The notes beneath the pieces were generated by a model. The model did no database searches. It was not told where the DNA came from and was given only the letters and a program-made list of their open reading frames with translations. A stretch of 13,725 nt of DNA from Ignavibacteriaceae bacterium (GTDB lineage Bacteria; Bacteroidota; Ignavibacteria; Ignavibacteriales; Ignavibacteriaceae), in NCBI GenBank assembly GCA_019912505.1, contig JAIOIM010000015.1, positions 1 through 13,725 of the forward strand, written 5' to 3'. Both the position numbers and the translations under genes were made by a program. Below, one piece after another: positions 1 to 7,655 of this stretch. Positions within the stretch are counted from its first letter, which is position 1, and each line of letters begins with the position of its first letter.

Positions 1-177
1 GTTCATACACTTATAAAAGGAAGCACTTTTTTTTCGCTTTACAATTTTAAACACAATCTCAAGCTCGATTTTTTTTATAACTTAAACAATTTTGATTCGC
101 AAAAAATTACCGAATTATTTTTAGAGCAAGGGAAGTATGTATTGTTACAACCAGATAAGACTTTTATCATCAATTGA
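1..177 (+). CDS. 3' end of an unidentified protein (partial, cut by window edge)
   Basis: The first frame is open from base 1 to a TGA at 175-177, giving the last 58 residues of a protein whose start lies outside the window. The translated end reads ...ITELFLEQGKYVLLQPDKTF followed by IIN, a mix of hydrophobic strands and charged turns that looks like real protein rather than chance AT-rich sequence; 58 stop-free codons at this base composition would be uncommon by chance. I do not recognise the family. The stop lies 28 nt before the TonB receptor start, and that gap is mostly its ribosome binding site, so the gene may be the upstream member of the same operon. What argues against it is the lack of any motif and the low-complexity, Asn/Phe-rich composition. 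Confidence 0.5.
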   Translation, partial: VHTLIKGSTFFSLYNFKHNLKLDFFYNLNNFDSQKITELFLEQGKYVLLQPDKTFIIN

Positions 178-194
178 ATATTTTATTAATGCCC

Positions 195-200
195 GGAGGG
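195..200 (+). promoter_or_regulatory. Ribosome binding site of the TonB receptor gene
   Basis: GGAGGG lies 5 nt before the ATG at 206. It is the strongest Shine-Dalgarno match among the four genes of this operon and decides for the ATG at 206 over the in-frame ATG at 215. No promoter is evident between the preceding stop codon and this site. Confidence 0.75.
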
Positions 201-205
201 TTTAA

Positions 206-3022
206 ATGAGAATTATGATACGATTAGTATTTACATTATGCACCTCGCTTATTTTAACTTCCATAGTTTTTGCCCAGTCGGGTAAAATAGCCGGACGCGT
301 TGTAGATGGAACCGGAGAACCTTTACCCTTTGTAAATATAATTGTGCAAGGTACAAACTACGGTGCAGCAAGCGATTTGGAAGGATATTATTCTATTTTA
401 GCCCTTCCGCCCGGCACTTATTCGGTTAAAGCATCGGCAATCGGTTACAACGCTGTTACTGTACAAGAAATTAAAGTATCTATCGATTTAACAAGCAAAA
501 TAGATTTTGAACTGATTGAAGCAAGCATTCAACTTGGTCAGGATGTAATTGTTATTGCCGAGAGACCGGTTGTTACAAGAGACTTAACATCTACCACATC
601 AATTATAAGTTCGGATGAAATTACAGCTTTGCCTGTTACCGAATTCCAGGAAGTATTGGGTTTAAAAGCCGGTATGGTTGGAGGAAGTGTTAGAGGAGGC
701 AGAAGCGGCGAGGTTGTTTATGCTATTGATGGCGTGCCGGTAACAGATGTTTTTGACGGTTCTACTGTTGTTGATGTAAACACAAATTCAATACAGGAAC
801 TTCAATTTGTTTCCGGTGCGTTTAACGCCGAATACGGCAAAGCGCTTTCTGGTTATGTTAATATTGCCACGAAGGACGGTGATAACAACTTCACCGGAAA
901 TGTTTCAAGTTATATTGGCGATTATTACAGCACACATACAAATATTTTCCGGGCAATAGATAAGTTTGATCCTACAAATATTTATAACTTCGAAGGTAGT
1001 TTGAGCGGACCTATTATAAAAAACACTCTTTTCTTTTACATGAATGCAAGATATATTTATTTCGGCGGTTGGCTTAGAGGTAAACGGGTTTTTAATCCGT
1101 GGGATATTACAGTAAACAAAGGCGCAACATTTCCGGTAGAAACCAGGTACCAAATTGATTCTACCGGCGACGGTGAGATTGTTCCGATGAATTGGAATAG
1201 AAAAATTTACGGGCAGGGAAAAATTACTTATAAACCGTGGACTACCGTTAAAGTAAACTATAATTATATTATAGATGACGTTGACTACCGCGATTACGAC
1301 CAAAGTTTTTCGTATAACCCGGATGGTGACTTTAAAAAATTTAGAAAAGGTAATACAAACATTCTCGGTATTACACAAACAATGAGCAACTCAACTTTTC
1401 ATCAGTTAAATTTTTCTTATTTTTATAAAACATATCAGCAGTATGTTTATGAAAATCCTACAGACCCAAAATACACCCATTCTCTTCTTCTTGGGCAAAA
1501 CCCTACCGAAGTGCCGAGTTTTAAAACCGGTGGAACTCAGTCAAGCCGCTTTAAACGCTCAACAAGTACATACGGTATTAAGTATGATATAACCAGTCAG
1601 TTTACTCAAGCGCATATGCTAAAAGCCGGCGTTGAGTTTAACCGGCACCAGGTTAGTTTTGATAATATAAACATGCTGCAGGATTTTGGCTTGCAAGATC
1701 CGGCTCAAACCGGAAATCCTTATGTTACACTACACGTGCCCGATATAAATAACCCAGATGAAAACTTGAACATAGATTTATATCAGAAAAAACCTATTGA
1801 GTTTTCAACATATGCTCAGGATAAAATTGAATTAAGTGAAATGATTATTAATATCGGCGTTCGTTTTGATTATTTCCACCCTGATGGATTTACAGTTTCT
1901 GATTTGACCGATCCCGATATTTATCGCCCAAGAATACTTGAAAATATTTATGTGGGCGATACAAACGGCGACGGTAAACTTGGCGAAGGCGACATTGAAA
2001 AAACTATCGCTCAGAGAAAAGCTGCAAACTCGTCCGGAAATCCATGGTACAAGGAGGCAACCGATAAGCTGCAATTCAGCCCGCGCCTTGGTATAGCTTT
2101 TCCTATTACTGACCGCGGCGTAATACATTTTTCTTACGGTCATTTTTTCCAGATACCGAATTTCGAACTTCTTTATAGTAACCCCGAATTTAAATTCGGG
2201 CAGGGAACCGGAAATCTTGGTATCGCCGGAAACTCCGACTTAAAACCGCAGCAAACAATCAGCGGCGAGGTTGGCGTTCAGCAAGCATTTACCGATGATA
2301 TAACTATGGATTTAACCGCTTACTTTAGAGATATTAGAAACCTTGCCGGTACACGCGCAGACGAAATAAGACTCTTCGGCGGTTCTGCAAGTTATAGCCA
2401 GTATATAAACAGCGACTTTGGTTTTGTTAAGGGAGTTGTACTAACTGTTACAAAACGACTTTCAAATAACTGGACGGCAACCATCGACTATACTTTTCAG
2501 CAGGCTAAAGGAAACGCATCCGATCCGGCTGCAACAAGAAATCAAATTGCCGGCGGACAGCAGCCAGAAATTAAACTTGTAAGGTTAAACTGGGATCAAA
2601 CACATACTTTAAACGCCACATTCTCTTACACAAGTGAAGATAATTGGGGCTTCAGTTTAATCGGACAGTACGGAAGCGGTTTCCCATACACGCCTACTTT
2701 TTCGATGAATGTTTCCGATCTGCTTACAAACGGAGAGCTAAAGCCATCCTACTTTAATGCTGATTTAAGAGCTTATAAAGATTTCTTTTTAGCCGGCTTA
2801 AGGCTTAGCATCTTTGCTAGAATTTATAACCTGTTTGATATTGCAAACCAGGTTAACGTATACAATGATACCGGCTCAGCAGATTTTACTATAGATGAAT
2901 TTTTAAGAAGAAGAGATGGCAACCCTGATTTTCTTGTAAACACACTCGATGAATATTACCGCAACCCCACTTTTTATAGTGAGCCGCGGCGTATTGAAAT
3001 CGGTGCATCGATATTCTTCTAA
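206..3022 (+). CDS. TonB-dependent outer-membrane receptor with N-terminal carboxypeptidase-regulatory-like domain
   Basis: A 938-residue outer-membrane receptor expected to import a ligand using TonB/ExbBD energy. A signal peptide (1-23) ends in VFA before Gln24. Residues about 26-115 form a carboxypeptidase-regulatory-like beta domain (GRVVDGTGEPLPFVNIIVQG, then LEGYYSILALPPGTYSV). The plug follows at about 120-230, with YAIDGVPV and the QELQFVSGAFNAEYGKALSG segment typical of plug ends. The rest is a beta-barrel with many aromatic-ended strands, closing on a terminal Phe. The layout resembles SusC-like receptors, but no SusD-like lipoprotein follows; a very large secreted protein does, 31 nt later. 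Residues 585-596 form an EF-hand/dockerin-like calcium loop (DTNGDGKLGEGD) inside the barrel region, probably in a surface loop. The family call is firm; the substrate cannot be read from the sequence. Confidence 0.93.
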   Translation: MRIMIRLVFTLCTSLILTSIVFAQSGKIAGRVVDGTGEPLPFVNIIVQGTNYGAASDLEGYYSILALPPGTYSVKASAIGYNAVTVQEIKVSIDLTSKIDFELIEASIQLGQDVIVIAERPVVTRDLTSTTSIISSDEITALPVTEFQEVLGLKAGMVGGSVRGGRSGEVVYAIDGVPVTDVFDGSTVVDVNTNSIQELQFVSGAFNAEYGKALSGYVNIATKDGDNNFTGNVSSYIGDYYSTHTNIFRAIDKFDPTNIYNFEGSLSGPIIKNTLFFYMNARYIYFGGWLRGKRVFNPWDITVNKGATFPVETRYQIDSTGDGEIVPMNWNRKIYGQGKITYKPWTTVKVNYNYIIDDVDYRDYDQSFSYNPDGDFKKFRKGNTNILGITQTMSNSTFHQLNFSYFYKTYQQYVYENPTDPKYTHSLLLGQNPTEVPSFKTGGTQSSRFKRSTSTYGIKYDITSQFTQAHMLKAGVEFNRHQVSFDNINMLQDFGLQDPAQTGNPYVTLHVPDINNPDENLNIDLYQKKPIEFSTYAQDKIELSEMIINIGVRFDYFHPDGFTVSDLTDPDIYRPRILENIYVGDTNGDGKLGEGDIEKTIAQRKAANSSGNPWYKEATDKLQFSPRLGIAFPITDRGVIHFSYGHFFQIPNFELLYSNPEFKFGQGTGNLGIAGNSDLKPQQTISGEVGVQQAFTDDITMDLTAYFRDIRNLAGTRADEIRLFGGSASYSQYINSDFGFVKGVVLTVTKRLSNNWTATIDYTFQQAKGNASDPAATRNQIAGGQQPEIKLVRLNWDQTHTLNATFSYTSEDNWGFSLIGQYGSGFPYTPTFSMNVSDLLTNGELKPSYFNADLRAYKDFFLAGLRLSIFARIYNLFDIANQVNVYNDTGSADFTIDEFLRRRDGNPDFLVNTLDEYYRNPTFYSEPRRIEIGASIFF

Positions 3023-3053
3023 CATGTTTTGATAAACTAACGGATTTAGAAAT

Positions 3054-6000
3054 ATGAAGATTATAAAATTTTCCATTATTACATTAATTGTTTTATTTGT
3101 TGCGGCTCAAGATTTATTACCGCAGCAAAGAATAACTACAAGGGGTACAAGTACATTCCGTAAAGTTGGCGTTATGCGCGGCAACCAGGTACGCACGGTT
3201 TTTTCAAACTACGGAGTTATTGCACAACCAGGCTCCGAGGGTCCGAGAGGCGCGTGGAAGTACGATGCAAACGGTTACGTCGGTGATGTTTCCCCGCTTG
3301 TGGGTTTGAGGCTGCCGATAAAAGATTACCGAAACGGAGCTACTCCTTTAGACGGTATTCCTGATACTATCTACTCGGTAATCATTACTCCTGTTGATAG
3401 ACCAGGCGGCGGTGAAGGCGGCGGCGGAAAAGCCTGGGGATTTGAACCAATACCGGGATTTGCAAATTCTACTTTAGATGAACTCGGGAAAGGCGTTGCA
3501 ATGAGCAACCTTCCGGAAACATGGCCTACTCAGTGGCCTGATTATCCTACATGGACCTACACAGGACTTCCCATAATAAAAGAAGGTGTGGATGTTTCTC
3601 CGCTGGTTGACTGGAACGGCTATTTTGGTCGCGCTAAAAAAATTGAAGATGGGCAGGAATCTTATTTCTGGATGGATGATTTTAACGATGAAGAAGTTCA
3701 ATTAAAGAACGATTTTGTTCCTGATACAACAGATCCTGCTAGAACAGGTCAAGCAATACAAGTTTCAGTTAGAGCAATGCAATGGGCTGATCCTCTTGCA
3801 CAGGACGTTATATTCTGGCTGTACAACATTAAAAACGATGGCACCCAAACTTACGGTCAAGCTGTGTTCGGAACTTTAGTGGGAACCTATGTTGGTGTTG
3901 AAGCTCCGGAATACAACGATGACGCCTCATTCTTTAATGTTAGAGAAAATATTACATACACATGGGATTTTGATCATTATATTTCTCCGTCGGCTAATCC
4001 GCAGTGGAGACCCAATCCTACAGCAGTTGGTTATATAGCATATGCATTCCTCGAGTCGCCGGGCAACCAATATGATGGAATTGATAATGATGCGGATGAT
4101 GCCGCACATGGCGGTAACGCAGCATATTTTACTGATGCTGACTTTACAAAAAAAACTATTAACTCGGGCAGTAAAGTTATTTTGATTGACCCTCAAACAT
4201 TTCAAAGAAGTACATTTCCAATACCGAATGATACTATTACAGTTCACTCGATGGGGCAATCATTTTTTATCCAACCGGGAGTTACCCAGCTTGTTGAAGG
4301 GGATTTAAACTTAATTACATCTGTGGTTAATCCTAACTCTCGCGATGGTATTGATAACGATCTTGATGGAATTATCGACGAAAACTATCAGGTACATTAC
4401 CGTCAGTACAAAAAATCAAAATCCGGGATTGTGCTTTTTGATACTTTAGCTCCTGTTCAGTATAAAGATTATCTTGCCAATGTTGGTGTAAATGATAAAA
4501 TGATTGACGAAGCAAGAGATGATGATATTGACAACGATGGCGATTGGAATCCATTATATGATGACGTAGGTGCAGATGGTAAAGCCGGTACATTCGATGC
4601 AGGTGAAGGCGATGGCGTTCCTACGCATGGCGAACCTAATTTTGACGAAAAAGACGTTGATGAATCGGATCAAATCGGGTTAACAAGTTTTCAATACTTT
4701 GTCCCCGCCAACGATGTTGTGATGAGTAACGATATTCAGATGTGGGGCAGAATGACGCCCGGCTATTTCGATGTACCTTCTTCAATTGTTAACAGCGTTG
4801 CTATACGCGGTGAAGACGGCGATTTTATGTATGGTTCGGGTTACTTCCCTCTGCTGCCGGGCAAAACCGAACGTTTTTCTTTAGCCCTCGCATTCGGCGA
4901 TAATTATGGCGATGTATTAATTACTAAAAGAGTAGCTCAAAAAATATATGATGCAAACTACACATTCCCCGAGCCTCCTGCTAAGCCTACATTAACAGCA
5001 GTGGGAAGCGACAAACAGGTTACATTGTATTGGAATAAAGTTGCCGAAAATTCTATCGACCCGACAACAAAAGAACTAGATTTTGAAGGATATAAAATTT
5101 ATAAAGGAACTGACCCCGATTTTACGGATGCTTTTGTGGTAACCGATGTTAGGGGTATTACGCGCGGATATAAATCATTAGTTCAGTACGATTTAAAAAA
5201 TGGAATTACAGGTTATTTCCCCGACAATAAGGTTATGCAAGAAGAAGCCAGGGGAATTCCTTTTTATCTTGGCGATGATACCGGCATTCAAAATTTTTAT
5301 GTAGATAACGAGGTTATAAACGGACGCAGGTACTACTACGCTGTTACAGCTTATGACCGCGGAAGTCTTGTAAATGAAATTAGACCAAAAGAAAATTCAA
5401 GGTTTGCTTCAATAGATGCACTCGGAAGAATATCAACAGATATAAATACAATATCAATAGTTCCCAATGCACCGGTTGCAGGATATGTTCCTCCAAAATC
5501 CGGTGAGGCTCTTCAAAGAGAAACCGGCAACTCTACCGCAAAACCTTATTTTGAAGTTATCGATCCTACAAGGGTGGGCGATTCAACTTATACGGTTACG
5601 TTCACAGATTCAGTTTCGCAAGGCGTCAGCTTTGCCTACGCATACTCTGTTACAAACTCATCAAGCGGAAGAGTTGTTCTTAATAATGGAAAGATGTCTC
5701 CGAATAACGGCGATGTATTTGAAGGCGTCCGTTTATCAATTGACACAAGCTATCAGGTTTTAGACAGCTTAAAATCTGACCCGCGAAAAACAAAGTGGAA
5801 CACACCGGCGCCGAAAAATCTTAAACTATTGGTATCGCAGTTCCAATCGGCAACTGTAACGGGTATTAAATCGCCTAAAGATTACCTGGCTGTTTTTTCC
5901 GATGCTTACACCGACTCATCAGATAAATTAACTGCAATTTTCGGTAACAATGCTCCCCCGGCGCGTAATGTAAATTTTAAACTTTACGACATAACGGATT

Positions 6001-6590
6001 TGGCTAACCCGCAGCGTATAAAATTTGTTTTCTCGGAAGGCTCCCCGTATAGAAAAGACACTTTATCGTTTAACGATCAGATTACAATATCTAATGTTGA
6101 CGGTACAAAAATTACTTGGAAAGTTGTTTTTGCAGGCGATAGTATGTCTATCGTTCCCAAGGGAGGAGATTCACTTTTTATCACGATTTACAAACCAATC
6201 TCCGGGCTTGACAAATTTAAGTTTTCTACCCAGGCTCCGGCATACGATGTTACTTCTGCCAGAGAACAGTTAAATAAAGTTAAAGCCGTTCCTAACCCGT
6301 ATGTTGTTACAAATGTTTTTGAACAACCATTACCTACAACAGTTAGAGGACGGGGCGAAAGAGTAATTAACTTTATTAATCTGCCCCCGATGAGTAAAAT
6401 TCATATTTATACTTCAAGCGGCGATCATATAAGAACATTAGAGCATGATGGAAATATTGCCAATGGCTCGGTTTCCTGGGATGTTCGCACAAAAGAAGGA
6501 TTGGATGTTGCTTACGGTGTTTATTTTTATGTGGTTGAAGTTGACGGCATAAGTGATAAAAAAATGGGCAAACTGGCAATTATAAAGTAA
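3054..6590 (+). CDS. Large secreted protein with acidic Asp/Asn loops, fibronectin-like region and sorting-type C-terminus
   Basis: An 1178-residue exported protein with no recognised enzymatic domain. A signal peptide occupies about 1-18, with likely cleavage at AA|Q19. A Gly-rich stretch lies near 117-127. Three acidic Asp/Asn motifs resemble calcium-binding loops: DGIDNDADDA near 341, DGIDNDLDGIIDEN near 431 and DDIDNDGDW near 490. Residues about 641-775 look like a fibronectin type III or similar beta-sandwich (PPAKPTLTAVGSDKQVTLYW ... RRYYYAVTAYDRG). From about 1074 a C-terminal domain starts with VKAVPNPYV and runs through IHIYTSSGDHIRTL and AYGVYFYVVEVDG to a final basic residue. This is the pattern of a FlgD-like or T9SS sorting domain, though not the canonical YPNPFNP form. 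Its place after the receptor suggests a surface partner of it (inference). The Shine-Dalgarno site is weak (GGA, 9 nt upstream), and no terminator separates the genes. Confidence 0.85.
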   Translation: MKIIKFSIITLIVLFVAAQDLLPQQRITTRGTSTFRKVGVMRGNQVRTVFSNYGVIAQPGSEGPRGAWKYDANGYVGDVSPLVGLRLPIKDYRNGATPLDGIPDTIYSVIITPVDRPGGGEGGGGKAWGFEPIPGFANSTLDELGKGVAMSNLPETWPTQWPDYPTWTYTGLPIIKEGVDVSPLVDWNGYFGRAKKIEDGQESYFWMDDFNDEEVQLKNDFVPDTTDPARTGQAIQVSVRAMQWADPLAQDVIFWLYNIKNDGTQTYGQAVFGTLVGTYVGVEAPEYNDDASFFNVRENITYTWDFDHYISPSANPQWRPNPTAVGYIAYAFLESPGNQYDGIDNDADDAAHGGNAAYFTDADFTKKTINSGSKVILIDPQTFQRSTFPIPNDTITVHSMGQSFFIQPGVTQLVEGDLNLITSVVNPNSRDGIDNDLDGIIDENYQVHYRQYKKSKSGIVLFDTLAPVQYKDYLANVGVNDKMIDEARDDDIDNDGDWNPLYDDVGADGKAGTFDAGEGDGVPTHGEPNFDEKDVDESDQIGLTSFQYFVPANDVVMSNDIQMWGRMTPGYFDVPSSIVNSVAIRGEDGDFMYGSGYFPLLPGKTERFSLALAFGDNYGDVLITKRVAQKIYDANYTFPEPPAKPTLTAVGSDKQVTLYWNKVAENSIDPTTKELDFEGYKIYKGTDPDFTDAFVVTDVRGITRGYKSLVQYDLKNGITGYFPDNKVMQEEARGIPFYLGDDTGIQNFYVDNEVINGRRYYYAVTAYDRGSLVNEIRPKENSRFASIDALGRISTDINTISIVPNAPVAGYVPPKSGEALQRETGNSTAKPYFEVIDPTRVGDSTYTVTFTDSVSQGVSFAYAYSVTNSSSGRVVLNNGKMSPNNGDVFEGVRLSIDTSYQVLDSLKSDPRKTKWNTPAPKNLKLLVSQFQSATVTGIKSPKDYLAVFSDAYTDSSDKLTAIFGNNAPPARNVNFKLYDITDLANPQRIKFVFSEGSPYRKDTLSFNDQITISNVDGTKITWKVVFAGDSMSIVPKGGDSLFITIYKPISGLDKFKFSTQAPAYDVTSAREQLNKVKAVPNPYVVTNVFEQPLPTTVRGRGERVINFINLPPMSKIHIYTSSGDHIRTLEHDGNIANGSVSWDVRTKEGLDVAYGVYFYVVEVDGISDKKMGKLAIIK

Positions 6591-6611
6591 TAACAAAAGC
6601 GAAATTCAGTT

Positions 6612-6615
6612 GGAG
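6612..6615 (+). promoter_or_regulatory. Ribosome binding site deciding the PorV-like start
   Basis: GGAG lies 6 nt before the ATG at 6622. A longer reading from a TTG at 6610 would place this site inside the coding sequence and put four extra residues before an otherwise standard MKK signal peptide, so the ATG at 6622 is preferred. Confidence 0.65.
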
Positions 6616-6621
6616 TTTAAT

Positions 6622-7626
6622 ATGAAAAAAATATTGATGTTAATGGCAGCCATGAGTTTCTGCAGCCTGTTGTTTGCCCAAACAAAGGTTGGTACAACCG
6701 CGGCTAATTTTCTTACTATTCCGGTTGGTCCGCGTGCCAGCGCAATGGGCAGCGCTTTTTTGGCTGTGGCAAACGATGCAACTACGGCTTACTGGAATCC
6801 AGGCGGGCTCTCTAGACTTAGCAGAAATGAATTTACCGCAAGTTTTTCAGAATGGCTTGTTAACACAAAAATAAACTGGTTCGGCGTTGCTTTCAAATTT
6901 GATGAAAACAATGCAATTGCAATAAGTATAAATCAGTTAGATTACGGACAGGAAGAAATTACAACAGCAGAACAACCGAATGGTACCGGCGCCCGTTGGG
7001 ATGCCGTGGATTTAGCAGTGGGCGTTTCTTACTCAAGAAATTTAACCGATCGTTTTTCGATTGGTGCCACCGGAAAATATATTACCCAGCGCATCTGGAA
7101 TGAATCAGCTTCGGCATTTGCGCTAGACATCGGACTGCTGTTTTATACCCAATTAGAGGGCTTGCAGCTAGGTATGAATATTTCTAATTTTGGCACAGAG
7201 TTGAAACTTGATGGGAAAGATCTTCTCCAATCGATTGACGTTGACCCCAGTAATGCGGGTAATAATGCCAATATTGCCGGCGGATTGAATACAGAAAGTT
7301 GGCCGCTTCCATTAACTTTTTCCGTTGGCTTAGCATACGATGCAATAAATAGCGAAGATTGGGTTCTAACTTTAGCATCGGATGCAGTTATTCCTAACAA
7401 CCAATCTACCTATGGAAACTTTGGCGGCGAAATTACCTGGAATAAAATAATCTCGTTAAGAGGCGGCTTAAATTCTGTCGGTAAAGAGGCAGCCGAAGAA
7501 GGATATACTGTTGGCGCCGGTGTACAATACGATTTTGGCGGATTTTTCGCAAAAATAGACTATAGTTATTCTGATTTTGGAATCTTTAAACAAATTCAAA
7601 GATTCGCAATCTCAGTCGGACTCTAA
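6622..7626 (+). CDS. PorV/PorQ-family outer-membrane beta-barrel protein
   Basis: A 334-residue outer-membrane protein of the PorV/PorQ (UPF0164, FadL-like) family. A signal peptide of 19 residues ends in LFA|Q20. The family signature follows directly: GPRASAMGSAFLAVANDATT at 36-55 and AYWNPGGL at 56-63, matching the usual 'GxRAxxMGxAFxAVAxDAxxxYWNPxGL' pattern. The remainder is alternating barrel strands ending in FAISVGL. In Porphyromonas, PorV binds the C-terminal signal of T9SS cargo and hands it to the surface attachment complex. Here the gene sits between two genes whose products carry sorting-type C-termini, so it may be a dedicated shuttle for them (inference). Members of this family are often present in many copies in Ignavibacteria-type genomes, so general T9SS PorV function cannot be assumed. 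Spacing to its neighbours is 31 and 29 nt. Confidence 0.85.
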   Translation: MKKILMLMAAMSFCSLLFAQTKVGTTAANFLTIPVGPRASAMGSAFLAVANDATTAYWNPGGLSRLSRNEFTASFSEWLVNTKINWFGVAFKFDENNAIAISINQLDYGQEEITTAEQPNGTGARWDAVDLAVGVSYSRNLTDRFSIGATGKYITQRIWNESASAFALDIGLLFYTQLEGLQLGMNISNFGTELKLDGKDLLQSIDVDPSNAGNNANIAGGLNTESWPLPLTFSVGLAYDAINSEDWVLTLASDAVIPNNQSTYGNFGGEITWNKIISLRGGLNSVGKEAAEEGYTVGAGVQYDFGGFFAKIDYSYSDFGIFKQIQRFAISVGL

Positions 7627-7655
7627 TAATCATAATCAATAATAAGAGGTACAAA

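Noticed and set aside
905..1378. Open frame of 157 codons opposite the TonB receptor
   Set aside because: It overlaps a certain gene entirely, has no plausible ribosome binding site context or domain, and its sequence is Ile/Cys/Asn-rich as expected from antisense reading.
4344..4550. Repeated GAT/GAC-rich motifs considered as a DNA-level repeat
   Set aside because: The similarity is in the protein (Asp/Asn loops) and the codons differ; there is no conserved nucleotide unit or spacing.
6610..6621. TTG start adding four residues to the PorV-like protein
   Set aside because: It would lie across the ribosome binding site of the ATG at 6622, which begins a standard MKK signal peptide.
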